A stretch of 64,000 bases of DNA from Imperialibacter roseus (lineage in GTDB: Bacteria; Bacteroidota; Bacteroidia; Cytophagales; Cyclobacteriaceae). The number at the start of each line of letters is the position of its first letter. Position 1 is the first letter of the stretch. The position numbers and the translations under genes are program-made. The stretch spans positions 5,536,501 to 5,600,500 of the forward strand of contig NZ_CP136051.1 in the NCBI RefSeq assembly GCF_032999765.1. Reading direction: 5' to 3'. The notes under the pieces were generated by a model that saw only the letters and a list, made by a program, of their open reading frames with translations, did no database searches and was not told where the DNA came from. Shown here piece by piece: positions 28,701 to 36,570 of this stretch.

Positions 28701-29124
28701 TATCCAGCTTGCCATCGCCATTCACATCAGCCATGGCTACGCCGGTCTTCCAGGGCCCGGACCTTCCGCCAACTCCCGCCTCAGTAGTAATGTCTTTGAA
28801 ACGCATACCCCCCTCATTCAGGTAGAGCTTGCTTTCTCCCATATTGGAGGTGAAGTAGAGGTCGATCAGGTCGTCACCATTGATGTCGCCCGCCGCCACG
28901 CCACCTCCGTTGTAGAAGTATTCGTACATCAGGATGTTGGTATTCAATCCTTCCTCAAGCTGGTTAATAAAATCTACGCCCGTCTCCTGCTGGGGAAGCA
29001 GCTTGAAAAGAGGCGGAGTATCCGGAACAACAGGTTCGGTTCGTTCCTCTTTGGTTTCGCTTTTGCATCCGCAAAAAATCACTATAAAAATGGCCAGAAG
29101 AAATCGTGCAGGGTTGTTAAGCAT
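25768..29124 (-). CDS. Large CRTAC1-like FG-GAP/ASPIC-UnbV lipoprotein
   Basis: A 1,118-residue lipoprotein (signal peptide ending IFVIVIFCGC-like, Cys20 in VIFCGCKSE). Two beta-propeller-like runs of FG-GAP/VCBS repeats flank a central ASPIC/UnbV domain (about 525-615, LRGETPNTQGLGAKVTI and VSPVLHFGLGEA). Repeats carry calcium-loop cores such as DINGDDLIDLY, DVNGDGKLDIH, DYDRDGDLDAL and DFDADGKDDIL. Such proteins are frequent next to SusC/SusD in Bacteroidota but no role is proven; binding of a ligand or matrix at the cell surface is a guess. The gene begins 88 bases after susD, beyond a strong hairpin, and is followed by the haloperoxidase-like gene. Confidence 0.9.
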   Translation of the reverse strand: MLNNPARFLLAIFIVIFCGCKSETKEERTEPVVPDTPPLFKLLPQQETGVDFINQLEEGLNTNILMYEYFYNGGGVAAGDINGDDLIDLYFTSNMGESKLYLNEGGMRFKDITTEAGVGGRSGPWKTGVAMADVNGDGKLDIHVSYSGQMKEESRQNQLFINRGNDANGMPTFEDQGRELGLASAGYSNQIYFFDYDRDGDLDALLLNHNPSSMPVLNEVKTAEILKVDDELRGVRLFRQANGHFDDVTTKAGISSSALTYGLGVGISDINNDGWPDIYISNDYAVPDFLYINNGNGTFTDKLKESVGHNSQFSMGNDVADINNDGWNDIVTLDMLPEDNFRQKLLLAPDNYSKFELNIKSGFHYQYMRNMLQLSNGNDLTGNPTFSEVGQIAGISNTDWSWAALLADFDNNGWKDLHVTNGYFRDYTNLDFIKYMDDFVKSKGRLQREDVLEIISHMPASNVVNYIFSNVDGLNFTNQTQAWGLSRPSNSNGAAYADLDNDGDLDIIVNNINQPAFIYQNEADKNGDNNYLDIKLRGETPNTQGLGAKVTISIKGKKQSVEQITARGYLSSVSPVLHFGLGEAANVDTLIVAWPRGKIQILTNVASNQVLALSEADASEVSMPAKVIKPLFVETASPINHQDKPLNANDFKRQTLLINQLSFGGPAMAKGDVNGDGLEDVYVGGGVGQPGELWLQSAGGTFRKRATAAFDLDSASMDADAAMFDANNDGHMDIYVASGGYHTFTSNNVALLDRLYINDGKGNFRKDKDALPQVGGSNATVAVADVNGDGSNDIFVGGRVVPGRYPEAPQSYLLINKGSGKFSDQTASLAPGVERLGMVTDAAWLDINKDGRQDLIVVGEWMPVTVFENTDKGFLLATEKYFDKSYEGWWNTLTVADINGDEVADLLVGNLGINTQFGVSEATPAEIYFDDFDNNGSVDPIFCYFVQGKSYPSATRDELLDQLSSFRRKFNNYKSYAGVTLADIFSPEELENAGHMQANFMKTSVFLGQVNGKFTEKPLPVEAQYSPVHTITVLDFDADGKDDILLCGNNSYSKLRVGKFDANYGALFKGKGNGEFAYVSQPGSGFNLKGDVRNVVQVDKFLLFGVCQGKMKAYIFND

Positions 29125-29148
29125 TTGGATCGGTCTTAAACAAAAATA

Positions 29149-29186
29149 TAAAAACCTACACCGAAATACTCCGGCATAGGTTTTTA
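29149..29186 (-). terminator. Hairpin terminator or attenuator between susD and the CRTAC1-like gene
   Basis: TAAAAACCTA / TAGGTTTTTA (10 bp) with a small internal loop and an inner CCG/CGG stem. Read on the minus strand it is followed by TATATTTTTG. It would stop most susCD transcripts, leaving the three downstream genes to read-through. The same TATTTTTG (29147-29140, minus) matches the TAnnTTTG -7 element, so a weak promoter for the downstream genes may overlap it. Confidence 0.75.
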
Positions 29187-29212
29187 AAACTTAGATACAA
29201 CTTACTGAAACT

Positions 29213-31087
29213 TTAGTATCCCGGATTCTGAACTAGTTTATCGTTCCTGTTCATCTCCCCCCGGCTTATAGGGCGGAAATACATTTTGTCGACCCAGGTA
29301 CGGGTTTCGTTTTCTGTATTGTCCTGAGGAGTGTAAGAATAGTCATATACATCTGGATCATAGCGGTAAGGCACGTGCGGTGTAGCTCCCGGCTTCAACT
29401 TCGCCTCCACCTGAATATCCTTGATGCCCCTGCCCAATGTGGTAGGTGCAATCAACCATCTTCTGGCGTCATGATACCTGTGCTCTTCATAAGCAAGCTC
29501 AATCCTGCGTTCATTTCTGTATCGATCTCTCAGGGCGTCGCCGGCATCGGTCACGGCTGGCATACCAGCCCTGAACCGTATTTTGTTCAGCCAGTTTCTG
29601 GCTTCAGCCTCATCACCCAACTCAATAGATGCCTCGATATAATTCAGTACCATTTCCGTATAGCGAATAAATGGCCAGGGGACCACCTGCGCACCCGACT
29701 GATTGTCAATGACTGCCGGATCAGAATCGATAAACTTCCTCACATAGTAATGCGTACGGCTACCATTCCAGTTCTCGATGGGAGACTCTCTGGTGTCCAC
29801 ACCATTGATAACTCCACCTGCGCCATCATCATAGTAACCTGTTTGAATTTGATCCATAGGGTCAATGCCCGCCACATCAGAGGGCCTTGGCTTCCAGCCA
29901 GCACCATCATAAAGTACAGTAGCATACAAACGAGGGTCACGGTCATCGTAGGGAGCGCTCGCATGGGTTGCATTATTCCAGTCAAACTTAGAGCCGTCCA
30001 TCATCTCATAGTCGTCTACCAACTGCTGAATTGGTGTGTTACCAGCCCAGTTGTGATAGCCGTTAGGCCCATTGTTAATGCCAAAATGGATGCCACCCAG
30101 CGGCCAGTTATTCTCTACGGTGTATAATGGAGTCTGCGTTCTCTGGAAAATCAACTCTACGGCTGCAGACGCATCTGCCACAGCACTTCCTCCCCCATAA
30201 GACAGGGCTACGTAATTAGCCTTTCCCTCTTCCGGAGAAACCGGCACTGTAAGATCCAGCTTATAACCACTGCCTGCATCCATCACAGCCTTGGCGGCGG
30301 CTCTCGCCGCTGTCCATCTGGCAGTTTGATCTCCGCTTGTATACCCATGAAGATCGGTAAGCCCCGATACCGAAGCAGAGGCTGTTGGAATATCATGCAA
30401 ATCGCTGGCAGCATAGATCAACACTCGTGCCTTAAGGGCCATAGCTGCGATCTTGGATGTGCGACCAGGCGTGATAGGTTTTCCGTCAAGCAATGTAGCG
30501 GCCTGATCCAAATCAGAAATAATAAAATCTACACATTCTGCAAATGAGCTTCTTACGATGGTATAGTCTTCATCAAGACCATAAGGTCTGTCAATAATAG
30601 GAACCCCGCCATAGAACCTCAGCAGCTGATGGTAGTAATAGGCCCTCAGAAAATACGACTCTCCCAGAAGTCTGTCTTTTAAATCTTCATTGTCAAAAGT
30701 TGCAATTGGGAGATTCTCAATGGCCACATTGGCCTTCCTGATGGCCAGGTACATATTATTCCACTCATACGTTGGACTCATCCATGCCAGGTTAGCGGGA
30801 CTTTCCGCACCTTCGGTGAAGGGGTTGATGTTTCTTCCTGCATGTGTAAACATAGCTTCATCGGTATAGGCTGCCAGCATCTGTTCTTCGAAACCGCCAT
30901 ACCCCAGGGAGGCATATACATTGTAAACAAACGCCTCAGCCAATGGCCCGTCGCTCCATGTCAAGTCGCTGGAAATTTTATCCAGTGGCTCTGTATTCAA
31001 GAAGTCCGTGTTGCAAGCCATGGGAAGCATCATGCCCACAGCAAACACCCATATTGTTATCGTTATTCTTTTCATCATCATTGTCAT
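29213..31087 (-). CDS. SusD/RagB-family outer-membrane nutrient-binding lipoprotein
   Basis: A 624-residue surface lipoprotein that caps the SusC transporter and binds its substrate. The signal peptide ends at Cys25 (MMLPMACNTDF), followed by the usual FLNTEPLDKISSDLTW. Family marks include AYYYHQLLRFYGGVPI, the ALKARVLIYAASDL helix, and the C-terminal RNERRIELAYEEHRYHDARRW signature. Its ATG follows the susC stop codon with no gap, so translation is probably coupled. The hairpin at 29149-29186 lies after it. No glycoside hydrolase is nearby, so the ligand cannot be inferred from neighbours. Confidence 0.96.
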   Translation of the reverse strand: MTMMMKRITITIWVFAVGMMLPMACNTDFLNTEPLDKISSDLTWSDGPLAEAFVYNVYASLGYGGFEEQMLAAYTDEAMFTHAGRNINPFTEGAESPANLAWMSPTYEWNNMYLAIRKANVAIENLPIATFDNEDLKDRLLGESYFLRAYYYHQLLRFYGGVPIIDRPYGLDEDYTIVRSSFAECVDFIISDLDQAATLLDGKPITPGRTSKIAAMALKARVLIYAASDLHDIPTASASVSGLTDLHGYTSGDQTARWTAARAAAKAVMDAGSGYKLDLTVPVSPEEGKANYVALSYGGGSAVADASAAVELIFQRTQTPLYTVENNWPLGGIHFGINNGPNGYHNWAGNTPIQQLVDDYEMMDGSKFDWNNATHASAPYDDRDPRLYATVLYDGAGWKPRPSDVAGIDPMDQIQTGYYDDGAGGVINGVDTRESPIENWNGSRTHYYVRKFIDSDPAVIDNQSGAQVVPWPFIRYTEMVLNYIEASIELGDEAEARNWLNKIRFRAGMPAVTDAGDALRDRYRNERRIELAYEEHRYHDARRWLIAPTTLGRGIKDIQVEAKLKPGATPHVPYRYDPDVYDYSYTPQDNTENETRTWVDKMYFRPISRGEMNRNDKLVQNPGY

Positions 31088-34000
31088 TTAAAAGGTTAAA
31101 CGAAGTCCGGTGTTGATTACCCTTGCCTGTGGATAGTAGGTACCAGCCTGATTGGTTGATTCCGGGTCAAATATTCCGTTTTTACTCAAATACCCAAATG
31201 TGATCAGGTTAAGACCGTTCACATACAATCGGAAATTACTGATGCCAATTCGTTCACCTATGCTAGATGGGAAGTTATACCCGAGTTCGATATTCTTCAA
31301 TCTCAGGTAATTCTTGTTGAGCAGGAAGTAAGTATTATTACCATAATTTCCGCCGGTAAAGTACGTGTCACCCCTGCTTGCCAATCTCGGATCGGTGCTG
31401 CTTGGGTTGTCGATTGACCAGCGGTTGTCATAGCTATACTTCAGGTAATTACCAATATCTCCTGATTCTGTAGATAACCTTAGCATCGCTCCCATGGCTC
31501 CCTGAAACAACAGAGACAAGTCAAAATTCCTGTACTGGAAATTCATGGTTGCCCCAAAGTTGAAAGTTGGCGTATTGGTTTTATCCAGTCTTGTCTGGTC
31601 ATCACCGTCAATTTTGCCGTCTCCATTGATATCCTTAAACTTCATATCACCAGGTATCAATTGAGGTGTAACTGCACTGTAATCAAGGGTGTTGTCATTG
31701 ATATCGCTCAAATCCCGAAAAACTCCATCAGACTCATAAACTAAATACGCACCATATGGCTTTCCCTCCTGAAGCTGATAAGCAGGTGCCCCTGGGATTT
31801 CGTCCATGAATACCACCTTGTTTCGTGAGTAACCACCATTGATACCAAACGCATAAGTCAAGCCACCTGCCACATTGTTGTACCCAACTGTGTACTCAAA
31901 CCCTTTGTTATCTATTTTTCCGGCATTTACCGGGGGCAGTAGTGAGCTAATGCCAGAAGAGGCTGGGGTTGATCCGGTTTTTTGAATCAAAATCTGATCT
32001 CTTTTATTATAGAAATACTCGAATGCAAAGGTCAGCGCTCCATTCAACATGGTTCCATCAAGTCCGATGTTCAGGTTGTTGGCTCTCTCCCAGGTAAAGC
32101 TAGGGTTCGAAAGCTGCCTTTCCACAAGTGTTTTTACTACCTGACTATTGATGGGGTATTCGCCAAATCCATAAGTGGCCAGGTAAGCATACTCCTGAAG
32201 CTGGTTATTGAAATAAACCTGGTCGTTACCCATTTGACCGTACGAACCACGAATCTTCAGGAAGTTGATGAAGCTGATATTGTTCTGGAAGAAGTCTTCA
32301 TTCGAAATATTCCAGCCCGCCAATACGCCGGGGAAAAAACCAAACCTGTCAGACTCAGGGAAAATGTACGAGCCGTCATATCTCCAGATAAACTCCGCCA
32401 GATACTTTTCTTTGTAGTTGTAAGCAGCTCTTCCGTAGTTGCCCAAACGAGCTCTTTCGTAGCCACCGCCGTTGGTGTTCTGAGCCTCTGACCCGCCTGC
32501 AAACAACTGGTCAATGGCCGGAGAAATATAGTTTCTTCTATACGCTGAAAAGAACTCTCCTTTAAAGGTTTCCTTGGTCATACCAGCCATCAGGTTGATG
32601 GTATGGTCGTCGGCGAATGTCTTCTCGTAACTCAACATTCCGGTTATGTTCGTATTCAATATGGCCTCCTCAAACTGAGATAGTCTGGGATCGGAAAATG
32701 TTGATCTCAACGACCTATTGAGGTTTGATGCATTTGGCCCTGTTCCTGTTCCATCCCAGGTATACAGGTACCATGGCGTTTGCCACCTTTTGACTCGGTC
32801 TATTTGCTTATCGACAGACCCCTGCAACGTGAAGGTCAGCCCCTCTATCCATGGGTTAGTGATATCAACCCTTGAGTTGGTCTGTATATAATCGGTTGGG
32901 TTCTTCTCATAGCCGGTCGCATTCGTAGTGACCACATAAGGGTTTTGGCCATTTTCAATGTCCGGACCCGGAAGGCCGTTGGGCCATACTTCAGGCTCGG
33001 TCGGGCGACCCCTCATCAACATTCTAAAAATTGATCCGGCTGACTCTGTAGGGAAGTTTCTCACTTCCTCTCTGAACATGATGCCTGTTTGCGTGCTGAT
33101 ATACTTATTGATCTTCGCATCAAGGTTCAGCCTGAGGTTGTACTGCTGATAGTTGGTAGCGGAGTTTTTATAATAGGCATCCTGATTCACTACACCAATA
33201 GACGACAGATACTTCACATTCTCAGTACCACCGCTCACCTGTAGGTTGTGTCTGTTCTGAGGAGTCCACGTTCTAAACGCATCGCCGAACCAGTCGGTGT
33301 CGGGGTGACCCCAGGGGTCAGAACCGTCCTTGTACTTTTGCACATCAGAAGGGCTGAATTGAGCACTTAGTGACGTTCCAGTTGAAGGGGAGGTAAAAGT
33401 CCCACTCTGCTGAATTCCCTGCCAAGCAGCCTCCCACTCACTTGGCGGAATCGACTTGTAGATGGGAAGTTGGTTCATGATTTCGGCGTATTCCGGGGCA
33501 TTCGACATGTCGGGAATTACCGTAGGCTGAGCCCAGCCCTGGTTAAAGTCATAAGAGACTGTTGGTTTTCCAGTTGTGCCTCTTTTGGTTGTCACAATAA
33601 TGGCACCATTGGCAGCTCTTGCGCCGTAAATTGCGGCAGCAGCATCCTTCAACACAGTGATGGATTCGACATCCTGAGGTGACAGACGACCAAGTCCGCC
33701 ATCCCTGTCAGGAATCCCGTCAATTACTATTAGTGGGGAGCTGTTTCCTAAAGTGTTGATCCCTCTGATATTGATTTGAGCACCATCGTTACCAGGCTCG
33801 CCGCTTGTTTGAATTACCACCAAACCAGGCAAACGGCCAGAAAGTGAATTCGAAAGATCAACGGCAGGCGACTTCACCAGGTCAACGCCTTTAGCCGACA
33901 CCACAGATCCGGTAACAGTGACCTTCTTTTGCTCACCGTAACCCACAACCACCACTTCGCCAAGTGTTTTAGTGTCGGTAGCCAGGGTTACTTCGACAGA

Positions 34001-34624
34001 TGACCTGCCACCGACAATTACTTCTTGTGTAGCGAAGCCAATGAATGAGAAGACGAGCACTGAATTTTCGTCTGTAACACTCAACCTGTATCCACCGTCA
34101 GCGTCCGTAATGGTACCGTTGGTGGTGCCTTTCTCGACAACGTTCACACCGGGAAGCGATTGTCCATTTTCATCCCTGACAGATCCCGATACCGTGAATT
34201 CAGGAGCCAAAATTTCGTTTTCAGCAGATGCTTTTTCGGGGCCTCTGTTTGTTTCAGGCTTGTAGAGAGAGATTCTGTCTGAAATAACTTCATAGGAAAT
34301 GTCGAGCGGCTGGAGCATTCCGTCAAGCACTTCGCTCAACTTCTTGTTCTCCACATCCACGGACACCTTTTGCCTGTCTTTGATTCGCTTGGGGCTGTAA
34401 GCGAATTTCACGTTGGCGATTCTTTCAATTTCTGAAATGGCACTTTTAAGTTCAACATCCTCAGCTTTGAGCGATACCTCCTTGTCCAGAAGTGCCTGGC
34501 CAATGAGCTCATTGGCCGACGAAATGGATGTTGACAAAGCAACAACAACCATTTGGGTAACAAATATCTTCATGCCCTGAGAAAAGTACTTTCTCCTTGC
34601 ATGAAGTAGGTTTAGTAGTTTCAT
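31088..34624 (-). CDS. SusC/RagA-family TonB-dependent transporter with STN signalling domain
   Basis: A 1,178-residue outer-membrane beta-barrel for TonB-driven import. Parts in order: signal peptide (about 1-39); STN (secretin/TonB N-terminal) domain about 42-122; carboxypeptidase-regulatory-like domain about 140-210 (GSVRDENGQSLPGVNVVEKG); plug with VVVGYGEQKKVTVTGSV and the family stretch LGNSSPLIVIDGIP; then the barrel ending ARVINTGLRLTF. An STN domain is what allows a SusC to signal through FecR to an ECF sigma factor, and both genes lie directly upstream. SusD follows immediately. The imported compound is unknown. Confidence 0.96.
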   Translation of the reverse strand: MKLLNLLHARRKYFSQGMKIFVTQMVVVALSTSISSANELIGQALLDKEVSLKAEDVELKSAISEIERIANVKFAYSPKRIKDRQKVSVDVENKKLSEVLDGMLQPLDISYEVISDRISLYKPETNRGPEKASAENEILAPEFTVSGSVRDENGQSLPGVNVVEKGTTNGTITDADGGYRLSVTDENSVLVFSFIGFATQEVIVGGRSSVEVTLATDTKTLGEVVVVGYGEQKKVTVTGSVVSAKGVDLVKSPAVDLSNSLSGRLPGLVVIQTSGEPGNDGAQINIRGINTLGNSSPLIVIDGIPDRDGGLGRLSPQDVESITVLKDAAAAIYGARAANGAIIVTTKRGTTGKPTVSYDFNQGWAQPTVIPDMSNAPEYAEIMNQLPIYKSIPPSEWEAAWQGIQQSGTFTSPSTGTSLSAQFSPSDVQKYKDGSDPWGHPDTDWFGDAFRTWTPQNRHNLQVSGGTENVKYLSSIGVVNQDAYYKNSATNYQQYNLRLNLDAKINKYISTQTGIMFREEVRNFPTESAGSIFRMLMRGRPTEPEVWPNGLPGPDIENGQNPYVVTTNATGYEKNPTDYIQTNSRVDITNPWIEGLTFTLQGSVDKQIDRVKRWQTPWYLYTWDGTGTGPNASNLNRSLRSTFSDPRLSQFEEAILNTNITGMLSYEKTFADDHTINLMAGMTKETFKGEFFSAYRRNYISPAIDQLFAGGSEAQNTNGGGYERARLGNYGRAAYNYKEKYLAEFIWRYDGSYIFPESDRFGFFPGVLAGWNISNEDFFQNNISFINFLKIRGSYGQMGNDQVYFNNQLQEYAYLATYGFGEYPINSQVVKTLVERQLSNPSFTWERANNLNIGLDGTMLNGALTFAFEYFYNKRDQILIQKTGSTPASSGISSLLPPVNAGKIDNKGFEYTVGYNNVAGGLTYAFGINGGYSRNKVVFMDEIPGAPAYQLQEGKPYGAYLVYESDGVFRDLSDINDNTLDYSAVTPQLIPGDMKFKDINGDGKIDGDDQTRLDKTNTPTFNFGATMNFQYRNFDLSLLFQGAMGAMLRLSTESGDIGNYLKYSYDNRWSIDNPSSTDPRLASRGDTYFTGGNYGNNTYFLLNKNYLRLKNIELGYNFPSSIGERIGISNFRLYVNGLNLITFGYLSKNGIFDPESTNQAGTYYPQARVINTGLRLTF

Positions 34625-34662
34625 AAGTATGTAAGTTTGTAGGGTAGTGAATTTTTCGATCA

Positions 34663-34722
34663 GGCCTTTTTTAACCTTACGGTTTCATAAAAAGGGCTGC
34701 CTCCAAAGGTACTCGTGGTACC
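34663..34722 (-). promoter_or_regulatory. Leader hairpin and palindrome upstream of susC
   Basis: Within the 146 bases between the FecR gene and susC lie an imperfect hairpin (34663-34697: GGCC plus T-run, inner AACC-TTAC-GGTT stem, A-run plus GG) and the inverted repeat GGTAC-N5-GTACC (34708-34722). Minus-strand TACCTTTG (34711-34704) matches the -7 element, but no TTG is found at 19-21 bases, so recognition by the linked ECF sigma factor is possible. Confidence 0.35.
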
Positions 34723-34770
34723 AAGGGTCATTTTCTAAGTAGATTTTTGTTTCATATCATTCCTCTTTTT

Positions 34771-35595
34771 TTAGTTCACAATTTGTTTCTGGCAACCTTG
34801 TCCGTTTAGCAGGATTTTAGTGCCCATCACTTCATACTCAACCCCAACCGACTTCCCAATCACAGACAATAAATCGAAAAGAGACATGTCGGACAGGTCT
34901 CCGGTGAAAGTACAGTTGCTGATTGATGCATTTTCCATCACAAACTCTATCGAGTAATTCTCTTCAAGTTTGGAGGCAATCTCGCTCAGGGTATTGTCTT
35001 CAAATACCAATAACTTATTTTCCCTTGTTGGCACCTTTACAGGCCTGGGTTGCTCAACCAGCGAGGTAACCAGGTGCGTTTCTTTGACGAAGAAGGTTGC
35101 CTTTTGATTTCTGGTGAGAATAACACCTTTCTTCACCTTCTTCTGCTCAGTCTCATCAGTTTCACCTTCTTCCGATTCGTAAACCGAAACTCTCCCCGAC
35201 ACCACATTTACTTCGATTGTAGAAGCGTTTTCAGGTGCTACCATGCTGAAGCTTGTGCCCAGCACCCTGGTGACGACATTGCCGCTGTACACAAAGAACG
35301 GCCTGTCGGGGTTTCTGATCACATCAAAAAAAGCCTCGCCTATCAGGTTTACCTCCCTCTTCTTGCCGGAAAAATGCCTGGCGTAGCTGATCTTGCTTTC
35401 TCCTTTTAGTATCACCTGGGTACCATCTGGAAGCCAAACCTCCCTGGGACCCTTTGAGTTATTCTCAATCACAACCTCGTCAGAAAGCATCGCCGTGGTG
35501 ACGGCAATAGTTTCAGGTTCGCTCTGAGACAGCTGCTGGTATGCTACAAAAGATACGATCATCAACAGAAGTGAAGCAGCCACTCTGAAAATCAA
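34771..35595 (-). CDS. FecR anti-sigma factor, membrane and periplasmic part (split gene)
   Basis: The 274-residue C-terminal part of a FecR-type anti-sigma factor. It starts with the transmembrane helix (FRVAASLLLMIVSFVAY), followed by the FecR domain (REVWLPDGTQVILKGESKISY, REVNLIGEAFFDV, VVTRVLGTSFSM) and a C-terminal STN-like DUF4974 domain. It would receive the signal from the SusC STN domain. The only in-frame start is a TTG that overlaps the stop codon of the preceding 75-codon frame by four bases. That frame encodes the missing cytoplasmic domain, and together they give 349 residues, the usual FecR length. The frame is open upstream of the TTG back through a run of six G, so one frameshift at that run would join the two. 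Confidence 0.88.
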   Translation of the reverse strand: MIFRVAASLLLMIVSFVAYQQLSQSEPETIAVTTAMLSDEVVIENNSKGPREVWLPDGTQVILKGESKISYARHFSGKKREVNLIGEAFFDVIRNPDRPFFVYSGNVVTRVLGTSFSMVAPENASTIEVNVVSGRVSVYESEEGETDETEQKKVKKGVILTRNQKATFFVKETHLVTSLVEQPRPVKVPTRENKLLVFEDNTLSEIASKLEENYSIEFVMENASISNCTFTGDLSDMSLFDLLSVIGKSVGVEYEVMGTKILLNGQGCQKQIVN

Positions 35596-35819
35596 CTGCC
35601 GACCCCGAACGGCAGGCTCGCTCCCCCCTGTTCCCTGGCCTCCAGAATTCTCGCAAGCATTCTGTCCTTTATTTCAATTTTTTCAGATTCGCTCAAATCA
35701 ATGTCGTTATTGCTTATATCTTCAAACCATCTTTCTACTTCAAGCTTTTCAAACTCAGAGCTACTGTCCTTCAAATAGCGTTTTAGCAATTGTTCAAGTT
35801 CTTTTTGTTTCATTTTCAT
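35592..35819 (-). CDS. FecR anti-sigma factor, cytoplasmic N-terminal part (split gene)
   Basis: A 75-codon frame encoding the sigma-binding cytoplasmic domain of FecR: KQKELEQLLKRYLKDSSSEF and then LEVERWFEDISNNDIDLSES, as in Bacteroidota FecR proteins. The frame runs into the G-run at 35628-35623 (minus) and then reads out of frame to a TGA at 35594-35592. One extra G there would continue it as GGSEPAVRGRQLIFRVAAS into the membrane part. A -1 ribosomal shift at the heptamer G-GGG-GGA would have the same effect. Otherwise translational coupling at the TTGA overlap would give two polypeptides. A sequencing error cannot be excluded. Confidence 0.75.
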   Translation of the reverse strand: MKMKQKELEQLLKRYLKDSSSEFEKLEVERWFEDISNNDIDLSESEKIEIKDRMLARILEAREQGGASLPFGVGS

Positions 35820-35985
35820 GGCGCACGCCCGGCATCAAAAAGGATATACTAATTGTTTAAATATGTCCACGCCTACCAACTAGACGGGCAACTCGCTGTT
35901 TTTCCTAAAAGGAATGTGAAAAATATCAGATTTATTGTTTTCGTCGGATGAGGTCGCAATAATGGAGTGAGTTCTGTCGAAAAAC

Positions 35986-36570
35986 CTAGCCCAAAAAAAT
36001 AAGCAGAAGACTAAAAATAATGCTTCTCAAATAGAGCCGCATGACCTTCAGAGATTTCGTCAGGTGGTACTGAACTGCCTTTTCCGAAATCTTCAGCTTT
36101 TGCGCAATTTCTTCCACTGGTGAATGATCAAGCCGATTCATTCTAAAAATACTCCTTGACTTTTCCGGCAGCTGAGTAAGTCCCTCTTCTATCAGCTTAG
36201 AAAGATCACTTACTGCCATCATGCGGTCAGTATTATTCTCGCCTGTAGGAGGCGAAACTTTAAGGTAATCGAGGTATTTATTTCTTACTACCTGGCTGTG
36301 TATGTAGTCGATGACGCTGTTTCTGATGGAAGAATGCAAATATGCTTCAATCTGCTTTATATGCAGCAAATCTCTTTTGTCCCAAAGCTTCAGAAATAGG
36401 TTTTGAACAAGGTCTTCAGACACCTCCTTGTTTCTTGTGCTTTTGTAGGCTATCAAAAAAATCCTATTCCAAAACCGTTCGTATATGACGATGAATGCGT
36501 CTTTTTCTCCCCTCTGGAAAGCTTCCAGGAGTTCGTTGTCATTGGCATAGCTGGACGAAAGCACTTTCAT
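35986..36570 (-). CDS. ECF (FecI-like) RNA polymerase sigma factor
   Basis: A 194-residue extracytoplasmic-function sigma factor of the Bacteroidota SusC-linked type. Region 2 is seen in NDNELLEAFQRGEKDAFIVIY and in DLVQNLFLKLWDKRDLL. Region 4 is seen in LPEKSRSIFRMNRLDHSPVEEIA followed by KLKISEKAVQYHLTKSLKVM. The C-terminus ends in a hydrophobic tail (RSIIFSLLLIFLG), common in this group. I chose the ATG at 36570; a longer frame starts at 36621, but a promoter-like TTG-N19-TAACATTG covers that extension. The FecR frames follow 166 bases downstream. It probably directs transcription of the susC operon once FecR is triggered. Confidence 0.93.
   Translation of the reverse strand: MKVLSSSYANDNELLEAFQRGEKDAFIVIYERFWNRIFLIAYKSTRNKEVSEDLVQNLFLKLWDKRDLLHIKQIEAYLHSSIRNSVIDYIHSQVVRNKYLDYLKVSPPTGENNTDRMMAVSDLSKLIEEGLTQLPEKSRSIFRMNRLDHSPVEEIAQKLKISEKAVQYHLTKSLKVMRLYLRSIIFSLLLIFLG

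Noticed and set aside
29375-30127. A 250-codon plus-strand open frame
   Set aside because: It is antisense to susD and shows no protein-family features.
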